DNA of 64,000 bases from Arthrobacter sp. MYb23 (GCF_002979775.1 NZ_PCPR01000026.1:1-64000), one strand, 5' to 3'; counted from the stretch's first letter, positions 27,151 to 37,025 are shown. The notes: generated by a model not told the origin, from the letters alone. Translations and numbers: made by a program.

Positions 27151-30100
27151 GATGCGCTTCCTTCCAGCACGAGTGCGGGTTCCCGGACGTCAACAGACTC
27201 GAGCACTACCAGAGCCTCGCCGGCCACAACCTGCGCGCCGGCCGACGGGAGGACGCGCTGGACCACACCATCAACAGGCGCCTGTATGACCGTCTCCATT
27301 TTCATCGCCTCCAGGGAAACCAGGGACTGGCCGGCCGTCACAACGTCGCCGGGTTCCACGTCCACTTTCCACACACTCGCGGCGAACGGGGACGTGACCA
27401 AGGTGCCGCCGTCGGGAACCACCACGTCGTCCGCTGGCGGGGTCAAGGAAACAGCCTGCTCTGCGCGATCGAACTCGCCGGCTTCCTCCCAGGCCTGGCG
27501 TTCCACGGCGAAGGCTGCTGCCTGGGTTTCACGGAACTCCGCGATGGAGACACTGTTGCGCTCCAGGAATTCCTCATGCTCGGCCAGCGAGAAAGTGCCT
27601 TCCGCAATCTCCACGCCCCGGCCCCTTCCAGCAGCCATGTCCGCCCGGAGATCCAGGAGTTCCTCAGGGCTGACGGGGTACCAGGAAATACGGTCGAAGA
27701 ACCGGAGCAGCCATGGGGAGCCGGGCTCGAAGGGTGCGGCGTCCGCGTAGCGCGACCAGACTTGCGTGGTCCGACCAACAAACTGGTAACCACCTGGACC
27801 TTCCATGCCGTAAATGCACATGTAGGCCCCACCAATGCCCACGGCGTTCTCCGGGGTCCACGTGCGGGCGGGGTTGTACTTGGTGGTGACCAGCCGGTGC
27901 CGCGGATCCAAGGGTGTTGCCACAGGTGCGCCCAGATACACGTCCCCCAGACCCAGCACCAAATACTCGGCGTTGAAGACGGTATCGAAGACATCATTGA
28001 CCGAGTCCAAGCCGTTGATCCTCCGGATGAACTCGATGTTCCACGGGCACCACGGGGCGTCGTCACGGACACCTGCCATGTAGCGCTCGATTGCTTCACG
28101 GGTAGCGGGGTCGTCCCAGGACAAGGGGAGCCGGACACTGCGGCTGGGCACCACCAGCTCCGAGCTTGCAGGAAGCGAAGCGTCCACTTCCCGCACCAGG
28201 CCCAGCAGCGTGGAAGTGGGCAGGACCGACGGATCAGCCTTGATCTGCAAGGAGCGGATGCCCGGGGTCAGGTCCACAATGCCCGGGACCCTGAGACGGT
28301 CCAGTTCCTGGTGGAGGGCGTGGACGCGGGCACGGAGGCCAAGGTCCAGCACCATATCCCCGTACTCCACCAGAAGATTGTCATCACCGGAGCGGCGGAA
28401 GGTGACCGCAGGCCGGCCCTCACCTTGGGGCACCCGGCCCAGCACGCCGTCGTCGCCGTCTCCGCGCAGCAGTCCAACAGTGCCTGACGCAGTGCCTGAC
28501 ATCATGCCGGACGCCATGCCCGTGCCGAAGCCGGCAGCGCCCGGGAGTATCAGTTGCCGCGCGGCGCCGAGTTCCTTGACGGAGGGTGCCTCAACCGAGC
28601 GGATCGGCACAAAGCGGACCTTGTCGCCGGGCCGCAACTGCCCCAGCTTCCAGCGCTCGCCGGTCACCACGGTGACGGGGCAGACGAAACCGCCAAGGCT
28701 GGGGCCGTCCGGGCCCAGCAGGATGGGGGTGTCGCCGGTGAAGTCCAAGGCCCCTACCGAATAGGCGGTGTCGTGGATATTGGAGGGGTGCAGTCCGGCC
28801 TCGCCGCCATCCTGGCGTGCCCAGCGCGGTTTGGGCCCGATCAGGCGGACACCGGTGCGGGCGGAGTTGAAGTGGACCTCGTATTCGGCGGCATAGAGCT
28901 CGTCAATGTCCTCGCGTTGGAAGAACTCCGGCGCACCGTGCGGCCCTTCCACCACTTTCAGCTCCCATTCCGAGGTGAGATCCGGCCGGCTCTCCGCCGG
29001 AACCACACCGGGGACGGTCTGAGGCAGGTGACCCGTGACCGTGCGGAGCACATCGCTGGCCCGCAGGACACGGCCACCGTGGCCGCCGAACTGGCCCAAG
29101 GTGAAGGTGGACGCACTGCCGAGGTATTGGGGAACATCCAGCCCGCCTTCAAAGAGAATGTAACCTCGCAGCCCGGATCCGTCAGCTGAGCCGACGTCCA
29201 GGAGGCCGTTCCCGGGGATGGTGATGGGCTCCCAAGTGTTTACCGCGATGCCATTGACAGTCACAGCGACGTCGGCGCCGGTGACGCACACCGTCGTGGC
29301 GTTGGTGAAGCGGAGTGCCGGCCCGGCCATGGTGAACTCCAAACCGGGTGCGCCCTCAGGGTTACCCAGCGCGGTGTTGCCCAAGCGGAATGACAAATCA
29401 TCCATGGGACCACTGGGCGGCACGCCGATCTGCCACAGCCCGGTCCTGCCAGGCCAATCTTGCACACTGGTCTGGAGGCCTGGCCGTTCAACAGTGATCC
29501 GCGGTTCGGGATCACCTACGGTGTCCAGGGTTCCAGTGGAATGCCCTGCAGCACGGACCACGTCCATGCCGGCCACGGCGCGCAGCATGCCCAGGTTGGT
29601 CTCGATGCCGTCAATGCGGGTCTCTGCCAGCGCAGCGGCCAGCGCGTCGAAGGCGGCGTCACGGCTGGTGCCTGAAGTGATGATCTTGCCCAGCAGGGGA
29701 TCATAGCTGGTGGAGACTTCGCTGCCGGTTTCAACCCAGGCGTCAATGCGTACGACGTCGGAGGCCGGGTACTGCGCGTTGGTGACTGTTCCGGCGCTGG
29801 GCTGGAAATTCCGGGCAGGGTCTTCTGCGTAGATGCGCGCTTCCACCGCATGGCCTGAGACGGGCACGCTGTCCGGCACGCCCTGAAGTACAGGCTCCTG
29901 CTGCGCCAGATTCAGCATCCACTCCACCAGGTCCACGCCGGTGATGGCCTCGGTGACGGGGTGCTCTACTTGCAGCCGGGCGTTGACTTCCAAGAAGGAT
30001 GCCTCTTGGCGGATGGGGTCGTAGACGAACTCCACCGTGCCTGCCGAACGGTAGCCCACGGAGGCACATAAGGCGCGTGAACTCCGGTGCAGCTCCTCAC

Positions 30101-30857
30101 GCAAGGCATCAGGGAGATCCGGTGCGGGTGCCTCTTCAAGCACTTTCTGGTGGCGGCGTTGCAGCGAGCAGTCGCGATCTCCGAGACTCACCACGCGACC
30201 CTCGCCGTCGCCGAACACTTGGACTTCCACGTGCCGGGCGTGCTCAATGTAGCGTTCCGCGAAGACCCCGGCGGTGCCGAAGCTGGAGCTGGCCAAGCGT
30301 GCCACCCGGGAGTAGTTGTCGCGGAGATCGGCTTCGTCCCGGCAAACTGCCATGCCGATGCCGCCGCCACCGCCGGTTGCCTTGAGCATGAGCGGGTAGC
30401 CGATGGTTTCCGCTGCTGCCACGGCCTCGTCCACGTCTTCCAGCAGGCCGGACCCCGCGATCATGGGAACGCCCGCGCGTTGAGCGGCATCACGCGCTGT
30501 GTGCTTGGTCCCGAAGATCCGGAGCTGTTCGGGGGTGGGCCCCACAAAGACCAGCCCGGCTGCTTCAACTGCTTCCGCGAACGCGGCGTCCTCGGACAGG
30601 AACCCGTAGCCGGGGTGAATGGCTCCGGCCCCAGTGGCAGCCGCCGCACTGAGGATGGCGTCCACCTTCAGATAAGACTCCTTGGCGGGCGCAGGTCCCA
30701 ACAGGACGGCCTCATCTGCGAGCTTCACATGTTTGGCGCCGCGGTCAGCCTCCGAGAAGACGGCGACGGTGCGCAGCCCGGCTTTACGCGCGGACTCGAT
30801 GATCCGGCAGGCGATCTCGCCGCGGTTGGCGATGAGAAGGGTGTCGAAGCGGTTCAT
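27147..30857 (-). CDS. Biotin-dependent urea/guanidine carboxylase
   Basis: 1236 residues. An N-terminal biotin carboxylase (TLLIANRGEIACRI, then the ATP-grasp GGGGIGM loop), a central KipA/KipI-like carboxyltransferase region (about 480-1080), and a C-terminal biotinyl domain with SLEAMKMETV. The open frame extends 20 codons upstream, but MNRFDTLLIANRG at 30857 is the natural start and overlaps the preceding stop by ATGA. Enzymes of this architecture encoded with two DUF1989 proteins and allophanate hydrolase have been shown to carboxylate guanidine rather than urea. That function is favoured here from context, not proved. Confidence 0.93.
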   Translation of the reverse strand: MNRFDTLLIANRGEIACRIIESARKAGLRTVAVFSEADRGAKHVKLADEAVLLGPAPAKESYLKVDAILSAAAATGAGAIHPGYGFLSEDAAFAEAVEAAGLVFVGPTPEQLRIFGTKHTARDAAQRAGVPMIAGSGLLEDVDEAVAAAETIGYPLMLKATGGGGGIGMAVCRDEADLRDNYSRVARLASSSFGTAGVFAERYIEHARHVEVQVFGDGEGRVVSLGDRDCSLQRRHQKVLEEAPAPDLPDALREELHRSSRALCASVGYRSAGTVEFVYDPIRQEASFLEVNARLQVEHPVTEAITGVDLVEWMLNLAQQEPVLQGVPDSVPVSGHAVEARIYAEDPARNFQPSAGTVTNAQYPASDVVRIDAWVETGSEVSTSYDPLLGKIITSGTSRDAAFDALAAALAETRIDGIETNLGMLRAVAGMDVVRAAGHSTGTLDTVGDPEPRITVERPGLQTSVQDWPGRTGLWQIGVPPSGPMDDLSFRLGNTALGNPEGAPGLEFTMAGPALRFTNATTVCVTGADVAVTVNGIAVNTWEPITIPGNGLLDVGSADGSGLRGYILFEGGLDVPQYLGSASTFTLGQFGGHGGRVLRASDVLRTVTGHLPQTVPGVVPAESRPDLTSEWELKVVEGPHGAPEFFQREDIDELYAAEYEVHFNSARTGVRLIGPKPRWARQDGGEAGLHPSNIHDTAYSVGALDFTGDTPILLGPDGPSLGGFVCPVTVVTGERWKLGQLRPGDKVRFVPIRSVEAPSVKELGAARQLILPGAAGFGTGMASGMMSGTASGTVGLLRGDGDDGVLGRVPQGEGRPAVTFRRSGDDNLLVEYGDMVLDLGLRARVHALHQELDRLRVPGIVDLTPGIRSLQIKADPSVLPTSTLLGLVREVDASLPASSELVVPSRSVRLPLSWDDPATREAIERYMAGVRDDAPWCPWNIEFIRRINGLDSVNDVFDTVFNAEYLVLGLGDVYLGAPVATPLDPRHRLVTTKYNPARTWTPENAVGIGGAYMCIYGMEGPGGYQFVGRTTQVWSRYADAAPFEPGSPWLLRFFDRISWYPVSPEELLDLRADMAAGRGRGVEIAEGTFSLAEHEEFLERNSVSIAEFRETQAAAFAVERQAWEEAGEFDRAEQAVSLTPPADDVVVPDGGTLVTSPFAASVWKVDVEPGDVVTAGQSLVSLEAMKMETVIQAPVDGVVQRVLPSAGAQVVAGEALVVLESVDVREPALVLEGSAS

Positions 30858-31510
30858 GCGCGGGCCTCCGGACGTGTGACGATCATGCGCACCGGCGTGG
30901 GGTTGAAGCCGTTGCAAGGGTTGTTTATTTGGGGGCAGTTGGATACGAGCACCAGGGTGTCCACCTCGGCGCGGAGTGCTACGCGCTTGCCCGGAGCGGA
31001 CAACCCGTCCACGATGCCAAGGGCACCATCCGGATCAACGGGCACGTTCATGAACCAGTTGATGTTGGACACCAGATCCTTCTTGCCCAGGTCCCACTTG
31101 GCGCCTTCAATGAGGAAGTTCTCCACACAGGCATGCTGTTCATGGGTGTGCTGGCCGTAGCGGAGGGTGTTGGATTCCTGCGAACAGGCGCCGCCGATGG
31201 TGTCGTGGACGCCAACCTCGTCCGCCACCACGGTCATGAGTGCCTGGCCGCTGTCTGCGCGCAGGACTGAGCCAGTGGTGAGGAAGATGTTGCCTTGGGT
31301 CGCGATGGTCACGGCGGCCGAGTAGCGGGTGCTGGTGTCTTGGGCCGCGTAGAGAATGCAGTCCACGGCCTGGTTGCCATCGAGGTCCACAATGGTGAGT
31401 ACGTCTCCGGCCTCAACCACGGCGGACCACGGGCCGCGGGCTTCCACCGACTCGTCCAGTACCACGTGCCCTGGCACTAGTGCGGGGATGGTTTCTGCGA
31501 TGGCGTTCAT
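30854..31510 (-). CDS. DUF1989 protein, 'urea carboxylase-associated' type 2 (carboxyguanidine deiminase subunit)
   Basis: 218 residues beginning MNAIAETIPALVPGHVVLDE. DUF1989 motifs include DLDGNQAVDCILY, ADEVGVHDTIGGACSQESN and the C-terminal NCPQINNPCNGFNPTPVRM with putative metal-binding Cys. The frame is open for 40 more codons, but the ATG at 31510 overlaps the upstream stop and fits the family. Paired DUF1989 proteins of this type act together as carboxyguanidine deiminase (CgdAB), turning carboxyguanidine into allophanate. The assignment is by family and gene order. Confidence 0.88.
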   Translation of the reverse strand: MNAIAETIPALVPGHVVLDESVEARGPWSAVVEAGDVLTIVDLDGNQAVDCILYAAQDTSTRYSAAVTIATQGNIFLTTGSVLRADSGQALMTVVADEVGVHDTIGGACSQESNTLRYGQHTHEQHACVENFLIEGAKWDLGKKDLVSNINWFMNVPVDPDGALGIVDGLSAPGKRVALRAEVDTLVLVSNCPQINNPCNGFNPTPVRMIVTRPEARA

Positions 31511-33987
31511 GCGGAAGTCCTTGCGTTGTAGTCGAGTTCTGCGTTGTGGAGGGCAAGACGCCCTTCCGGCCCGAGGCCGACGTCGAGGGTTCCGTCCACT
31601 AAGGCGGCGAGGTCCTGCGGAGCCCGCCACGCGACGATGTCCACTGCGCTGCCGCTGAACTCCGCACGGGGGTCCAACGGGTGGGCGGTATTGGCCAGTA
31701 CCAGCACCGCATCCATGTGGAGGAGAAGTTCGACGGCGGCCCCGGCGCCGGCGCTGCCGGCGAACTGGATGCTGCCATCCGGGCCCACGGTGACGCCCTT
31801 GAAGAACGACAACGACGGCGGCAGTTGCCTTTGGCTGACCCCGTGCTTCATGCCGCCGAGAGTGAGGAGTTCCCGGCCTGCCGGCGACGGGCTGTGGGCT
31901 GATCCGGCACCGTACTTGGCAGTGTTACCGGCCAAGTTGGTGGTGCCGGTGAGGGCATCATGCTTGCCGGAGGAATCGGCCACCACGGTTGCCATGAGCC
32001 GGCCGGCGTCGGAAAGAAGCGGGTGCCCTGTGGTCATGTAGGCCTGCCAGGGGACTTTGACAGTATCCGCAACGTTGAGCCGCTCGTGCTGGGCTCCGCT
32101 ACGGATGATGACAGCGTGAACGCAAGCATCGCCGTCGAGGTCCGTGAGCCTCAGGCGCGTACCGCGGGCCAGTTCCAGGTGGGTGTAGCGGCCGAACGAG
32201 AGTGTTTCTGCCCAGGTCAGGGAATCCTTTGCCTCCTGGGGGAGTGCCGCCGTCAAGCGCGCCGGGGCCGAAGTAGCCGGAACATGGACCATGGTCTCGG
32301 ACGTGCGCCCGTGCTGGGCCCGTGCGTGCAGCTTGGCGCCGGTTGTTGTGGCGGTGCCGTTAGCAGGGGTCAGTGCTTCAAGAGTCTGTGTCATGGCAAT
32401 CATTTCTGTGCTGGTGCTGGTGCTGGCTGTTCTGGAACAGGAACTGACGGTGGCGTCGGCGGCTACCGCGGCTATTGCGGCTTTGTTCTCCCTGACGCGG
32501 ATGTTCCGCCGGATCCAGAGGCCAAGGAGCAGGACGGCGCCCACCATGATGGGGGCGGAGAAAAGCAGGATCCCGTGCTCTCCGGAGGGGTCGTACACTT
32601 CGGGGCGGGGCCAGGAAAGGTTGATGACCATCAGGGCGCCATACAGCACGGCCAGAATGTTGACCGGCAAGCCCGAACGGCCCAGCGAGAAGAGCTCGGC
32701 CGGCATGGTCTGCCCTACCCGGTCCCAATCGCCCCGGAAACGGCTGAGCAGCTGCGGTACCGTAACCATCAGGTATGCCAGATACACCATCACGATGCAC
32801 ACGCTGCAGAGGGTGGTGAAGAGTGCGGAGTTGCCGATGTTGATGGCGAGGATTCCCACAGCCAGGGCTCCGATGGCGATGGAGGGCCACATGGGGGTTC
32901 CGCGCTTGGCATGGACCTTTGCGAGCAGGGCCGAGGCCGGGAGTTTGCCATCGCGGGCCATGGAGAATACCAGTCGCGAACCCGCCGTTTGGATGGCCAA
33001 GGTGCAGACGAAGATGGCGATTGCCACGTCAACCAGCAGTACTTTGCCCCAGAACGTGCCCAGCACGGCAGTGAGCACGTAGGGCAGTCCCTCAGTGGCG
33101 AGCCTGCCGTCGTCGAGACTTGGCGCTGCCATCAGAGCGGCGATGATCATGAGCCCGCCGCCAATACCGGAGATGATCAGTGCTGAAAGGATGGTGCGCG
33201 GGGCCGTCTTGCGCGGGTTCTTGGTCTCCTCTGAGAGTTCGCCGGCGGAGTTGAAGCCCACCATGACGTAGGCGGCCATCAACCCGGACACCAGGAAGGC
33301 GCCCACTGCGCCGAGGTCCGAGGTGGTGACCACGCTGACGTCCGCAACGACCTCCGGGCCGCGCTGCGCGGCTGAAAACAGGGCCAGGATCACCGCGGCA
33401 ACGCCCACAATCTCGCAGGTGACGCCGATGGAGTTGACGTGGGACATGAGCTTCACGCCCAGGCAGTTGATCACGGTGGTAATCACCAGGAGTATGGCGC
33501 CGAGGATGACTGCGTTCGCCGCGCCTGTGGGGGACGTCAGGGCGGGGTCGCCGCCAACCACTTGGAAGCCATCCCACAATTGGGGGAGGACCACCTGGAG
33601 GGCGATGGCTGCTGCGGCAGCAGTGATGACTTGGGCGATGGACATGAACCAGCCGGCGAACCATCCCACCACTTCGCCGCCCATGCGGCGCGACCACTGA
33701 TAGACGGCGCCGGACAGTGGGTAACGTGCGGCGAGCTCGGCAAAGTTCAACGCCACGAGGAGTTGGCCCACCAACACCACGGGCCACGTCCAGAAGAAGG
33801 CAGGACCGGCGAAGGAGTAGCCGAAGGCGAAGAGCTGGAAGATGGTGGTGAGGATGGAGACGAACGAAAAACCTGCGGCGAACGACGCGTAGCGGCCCAG
33901 CTTGCGGTGCAGGGTGGGCTCGTAGCCAAGGGCTGTCAGGTCTGCATCATCGGTGCGGCTGGCCGCCGTCGAAAGGGTGGAAGTCAT
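31507..33987 (-). CDS. APC-family permease fused to DUF1989 'associated protein 1'
   Basis: One uninterrupted 826-codon frame. Residues 1 to about 505 are an amino-acid/polyamine/organocation permease with about 12 hydrophobic spans (early segment FSFVSILTTIFQLFAFGYSF; SEETKNPRKTAPRTI mid-way). A Ser/Thr/Ala linker (about 506-531), encoded partly by a (gtgctg)3 hexanucleotide repeat at 32408-32425, leads to a complete DUF1989 protein from about Met532 (MTQTLEALTPANG). In related operons these are expected as separate genes. No good ribosome-binding site precedes the internal ATGs at 32403 or 32394, so a true fusion is plausible. The permease would import guanidine or urea. Confidence 0.85.
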   Translation of the reverse strand: MTSTLSTAASRTDDADLTALGYEPTLHRKLGRYASFAAGFSFVSILTTIFQLFAFGYSFAGPAFFWTWPVVLVGQLLVALNFAELAARYPLSGAVYQWSRRMGGEVVGWFAGWFMSIAQVITAAAAAIALQVVLPQLWDGFQVVGGDPALTSPTGAANAVILGAILLVITTVINCLGVKLMSHVNSIGVTCEIVGVAAVILALFSAAQRGPEVVADVSVVTTSDLGAVGAFLVSGLMAAYVMVGFNSAGELSEETKNPRKTAPRTILSALIISGIGGGLMIIAALMAAPSLDDGRLATEGLPYVLTAVLGTFWGKVLLVDVAIAIFVCTLAIQTAGSRLVFSMARDGKLPASALLAKVHAKRGTPMWPSIAIGALAVGILAINIGNSALFTTLCSVCIVMVYLAYLMVTVPQLLSRFRGDWDRVGQTMPAELFSLGRSGLPVNILAVLYGALMVINLSWPRPEVYDPSGEHGILLFSAPIMVGAVLLLGLWIRRNIRVRENKAAIAAVAADATVSSCSRTASTSTSTEMIAMTQTLEALTPANGTATTTGAKLHARAQHGRTSETMVHVPATSAPARLTAALPQEAKDSLTWAETLSFGRYTHLELARGTRLRLTDLDGDACVHAVIIRSGAQHERLNVADTVKVPWQAYMTTGHPLLSDAGRLMATVVADSSGKHDALTGTTNLAGNTAKYGAGSAHSPSPAGRELLTLGGMKHGVSQRQLPPSLSFFKGVTVGPDGSIQFAGSAGAGAAVELLLHMDAVLVLANTAHPLDPRAEFSGSAVDIVAWRAPQDLAALVDGTLDVGLGPEGRLALHNAELDYNARTSA

Positions 33988-34214
33988 CGGTTTCTCCGTG
34001 TCTGGAACGGGATGTGGAACCAGCCCGGAGAGGTTTCTGATGACCCGTCCGGAATATCGGTCACTTGATAGTTTTCCAGCGCGGTGTCCCCGCAGCGTTT
34101 CGCCGATGTAAAGCCTTGGTTACCGCGTATTTCCGGGGTGTAAATGAAATCTCACCATCACGGGAGCGTGCCGTGAACGGCCTGTTCGCAGGTGCCGCGA
34201 TGCAAGAATGAGGG

Positions 34215-34922
34215 GTGACTACAGTCGGACCGGGACGCCCCCGAAAGCAGCAGGCGGTGCGCCCTGGAGCCACCGCACGTGACGAAATACTGGATGCGGC
34301 AGCCGAGCTTTTCACAGGCCAAGGGTTCGCCAACACCTCTACCCGGGCCATTGCTGACGCCGTGGGAATCCGGCAATCGTCGCTGTATCACCACTTCTCC
34401 ACCAAGGACGAGATCCTGGGTGAGCTCCTCGGCGGGACGGTGTCCACCAGCCTGGCCTTTGCACGTGCAGTGCATGACGACTCCGGTGAAGGCAGGCAGG
34501 AAGTGACCTCCGCGGCGCGACTGCATGCAGTGGTCCTTTTTGATGGTTCTCAACTCTGCAGTTCCCGCTGGAACCTCGGGGTGCTTTATCACCTGCCAGA
34601 GGCCAGGGCAGAAGTCTTCCAGCCGTTCATGGCAGCACGGACAGAACTCCGGACCATTTACGGAGAGCTGGGGCAGGAACTGACGGCCGTCTGCGACTCG
34701 GACGCTGGTCTCGGCGATACTGCCTTCAGACTGGTGGAGTCGCTGATCAACCTCCGCGCGGACGGACTGATCTCAGCAGACTCGGCGTCCGCCACCGCAG
34801 ATACAGTGATGATCCTCGCCGGCCTCAAGCGGGAGCTTCCGGCGGTGAGGGCCGCCAGTAGCGGGCTCATCAGCCGGTTTGGAGACATCCCCGTGCGGAC
34901 GCCGTCCAGGAAGAGCGCCTAG
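34215..34922 (+). CDS. TetR-family regulator, probable controller of the guanidine/urea operon
   Basis: 235 residues starting GTG. The HTH region is clear: ARDEILDAAAELFTGQGFANTSTRAIADAVGIRQSSLYHHFSTKDEIL (about 22-67). The C-terminal ligand domain is generic. Divergent from the permease-fusion operon across 227 bp (33988-34214), which must hold both promoters; no perfect palindrome and no ykkC/guanidine riboswitch signature could be found there. Its end overlaps the convergent Pr6Pr gene by 4 bp. Confidence 0.87.
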   Translation: MTTVGPGRPRKQQAVRPGATARDEILDAAAELFTGQGFANTSTRAIADAVGIRQSSLYHHFSTKDEILGELLGGTVSTSLAFARAVHDDSGEGRQEVTSAARLHAVVLFDGSQLCSSRWNLGVLYHLPEARAEVFQPFMAARTELRTIYGELGQELTAVCDSDAGLGDTAFRLVESLINLRADGLISADSASATADTVMILAGLKRELPAVRAASSGLISRFGDIPVRTPSRKSA

Positions 34923-35542
34923 TAATCCACCTGGCGCTTCAGCTTGTTCCCCAGCCACAGCATGGCCAGGCTCACCACCAGGAAGCCGACGGAAATAGCG
35001 AGGGCAAACACCACCACGCCACCCCAACCGCCAGCCCGGGCCGGGTCAATGAACCAGTACGGGTACCAGTTGACGAAAGCGCCGCGGATGAGGCTGTAGA
35101 CCAGGTAACCGACGGGGTAGAGCAGCCAATACCAGATGTGCTTGGGGCGCAGGGTGGCCCTGGGCGGTTGGAACAACCAGTCAGCCACCATCACCACGGG
35201 GATCAGGTAGTGGACAACGAAGTTGACCCACGGAAGCAGCGAACCGAGGTCCTCGCCCGCCAGCAAAGCACCAAAAACCAGGCCCACCACGGCCATGGCG
35301 ATCGTGGCCGTGCCTCGGGTGACGTCATCGATCTCGCTGGGACGTTTCCGGATCAGCACCCGGTAGCCGCTGATGAGGAGCACCAACGCCGCGAAGATAT
35401 TGGACAGGTTGGTGAAGTAGCTGAAGAAGTTCCACAGGTCATAGCCCAGGCCAAGATGAACCGTGAGCTGTGTTCCCACCGCCACCAAGGTTAAAAGGCC
35501 AAAGAAAAAGCGTCCCCCGATAAGCACATTCCGTTTGGTCAT
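34919..35542 (-). CDS. Pr6Pr family membrane protein
   Basis: 207 residues with about six membrane spans. The family-typical FFSYFTNLSNIFAAL (about 39-53), HYLIPVVMVADWL (about 112-124) and PVGYLVYSLIRGAFVNWYPYWFIDP (about 143-167) are present. This is a widespread actinobacterial integral membrane family without assigned function. It is convergent with tetR and lies 54 bp downstream of radA, so it may be read from the radA transcript. Confidence 0.87.
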   Translation of the reverse strand: MTKRNVLIGGRFFFGLLTLVAVGTQLTVHLGLGYDLWNFFSYFTNLSNIFAALVLLISGYRVLIRKRPSEIDDVTRGTATIAMAVVGLVFGALLAGEDLGSLLPWVNFVVHYLIPVVMVADWLFQPPRATLRPKHIWYWLLYPVGYLVYSLIRGAFVNWYPYWFIDPARAGGWGGVVVFALAISVGFLVVSLAMLWLGNKLKRQVDY

Positions 35543-35596
35543 GAGCCAATCTTTGCCGAACCTGCAGCTGAGCGGGCCCTCGACACCCCGTAAGGG

Positions 35597-36970
35597 TTAA
35601 GTGATCAGCAGTTCAAGCGCCTCAGCCAAGTGGCCTACCTCGCGCACCGAGAAGCCGTCCGGGATAACACCTGCACCTGCCGGGCTTGCCGGAACAATGG
35701 CGTGCGTGAAGCCGAGACGGTGGGCTTCCTGGATACGCTGGTTGATCCCGGGAACCGGACGGACTTCGCCTGCAAGGCCCACCTCGCCGAACGCGATGAG
35801 CCGCTGGGGGAGTGCCTTGCGGGATTTAGCCGACGCCACGGCCAGCGCGACTGCCAGGTCCGTGGCCGGTTCCGTCAGCTTCACGCCGCCCACGGTCGCC
35901 ACGTAGGAGTCGTCCTTGTGAAGCATGCAACCGGCACGCTGTTGAAGCACCGCGAGCAACATGGCAACCCTGGAGCTTTCCAGCCCGCTGGTGGCACGGC
36001 GGGGCTGCGAATTGGCGCTCTCGGCAAGAAGGGACTGAACCTCTGCCAGGAGCGGCCTGCGACCCTCCATGGTCACCGTGATGCAGGTGCCCGAAACGGG
36101 CTCACGGGTCCGTGAAACAAACAAACCGCTGGGATCCGCCAAGCCCTCGATACCTGCCTCATTGAGATCAAAGCATCCGACGTCGTCCGTGGCGCCGTAC
36201 CGGTTTTTGACGGCCCTCAGCAACCGCAGGCGGGAGTGGCGCTCGCCTTCGAACTGGCACACAACATCCACCAGGTGTTCCAGCAGGCGGGGCCCTGCGA
36301 TGGTGCCTTCCTTGGTCACGTGGCCCACCAGGAGAGTGGTCATGTTGCGCCGTTTGGCCGCGGAGATGATGGAGGCGGCTACCTCACGCACTTGGGACAC
36401 CCCGCCGGCGCTGCCTTCGACGTCGGCACTGCTGAGGGTCTGCACGGAGTCCACAATCAGCAGTTTGGGCTCAAGCTTCTCCACTTGGCCCAGCGCCTGC
36501 CCGAGGTCGGTTTCGGCGGACAGATAAAGAGTATGGGCGACGGCGTCGATTCGCTCGGCGCGCAGCTTCACCTGCGCCGCTGACTCCTCGCCCGTGATGT
36601 ACAGGACGTCCTGCCCCGTGCGGGCGAACTTGGCGGCGACGTCCAGCAGGAGCGTGGACTTCCCGACGCCGGGTTCGCCAGCCAGCAGGATGACGGCACC
36701 GGGGACGAGCCCTCCTCCGAGGACGCGGTCGAGTTCGTCCACGCCCGTGGGCAGGAACGCCGCAGTGCTCCCATCCACCTCAGCGATACGGCGGGCCGGC
36801 TCCAAAACCGTGGTGGCCGCCGTCGTACGCGCTACCGTGGCACCGTACTCCTCAACGGTTCCCCACGCCTGGCATTCACCGCACCGGCCCACCCACTTGA
36901 TGGCAGTCCAGCCGCATTCGGCGCATTTGTAGGCGGGTGTTTTGGATGCGCGGGACGTCTTGGAAGCCAT
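35597..36970 (-). CDS. radA: DNA repair protein RadA
   Basis: 457 residues. The N-terminal C4 zinc finger (CAECGWTAIKWVGRCGECQAWG), RecA-like core with Walker A GEPGVGKST (about 104-112), the RadA-specific KNRYG motif (in VKNRYGATDDVG) and a Lon-protease-like C-terminal domain are present. It drives branch migration in recombinational repair. Its usual neighbour disA is displaced to 23995-25071 in this genome. Confidence 0.96.
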   Translation of the reverse strand: MASKTSRASKTPAYKCAECGWTAIKWVGRCGECQAWGTVEEYGATVARTTAATTVLEPARRIAEVDGSTAAFLPTGVDELDRVLGGGLVPGAVILLAGEPGVGKSTLLLDVAAKFARTGQDVLYITGEESAAQVKLRAERIDAVAHTLYLSAETDLGQALGQVEKLEPKLLIVDSVQTLSSADVEGSAGGVSQVREVAASIISAAKRRNMTTLLVGHVTKEGTIAGPRLLEHLVDVVCQFEGERHSRLRLLRAVKNRYGATDDVGCFDLNEAGIEGLADPSGLFVSRTREPVSGTCITVTMEGRRPLLAEVQSLLAESANSQPRRATSGLESSRVAMLLAVLQQRAGCMLHKDDSYVATVGGVKLTEPATDLAVALAVASAKSRKALPQRLIAFGEVGLAGEVRPVPGINQRIQEAHRLGFTHAIVPASPAGAGVIPDGFSVREVGHLAEALELLIT

Positions 36971-37025
36971 GGTTTCAAGAGTAGTGGCGGGGACCGACAG
37001 TATTAGCCGCTGCAGCGATCAGCCG

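Noticed and set aside
33988..34214. Guanidine (ykkC) riboswitch ahead of the guanidine/urea operon
   Set aside because: The conserved ctagggttccg-like and gg-ccgagag blocks were not found by eye on the minus strand; a covariance-model search would settle it.
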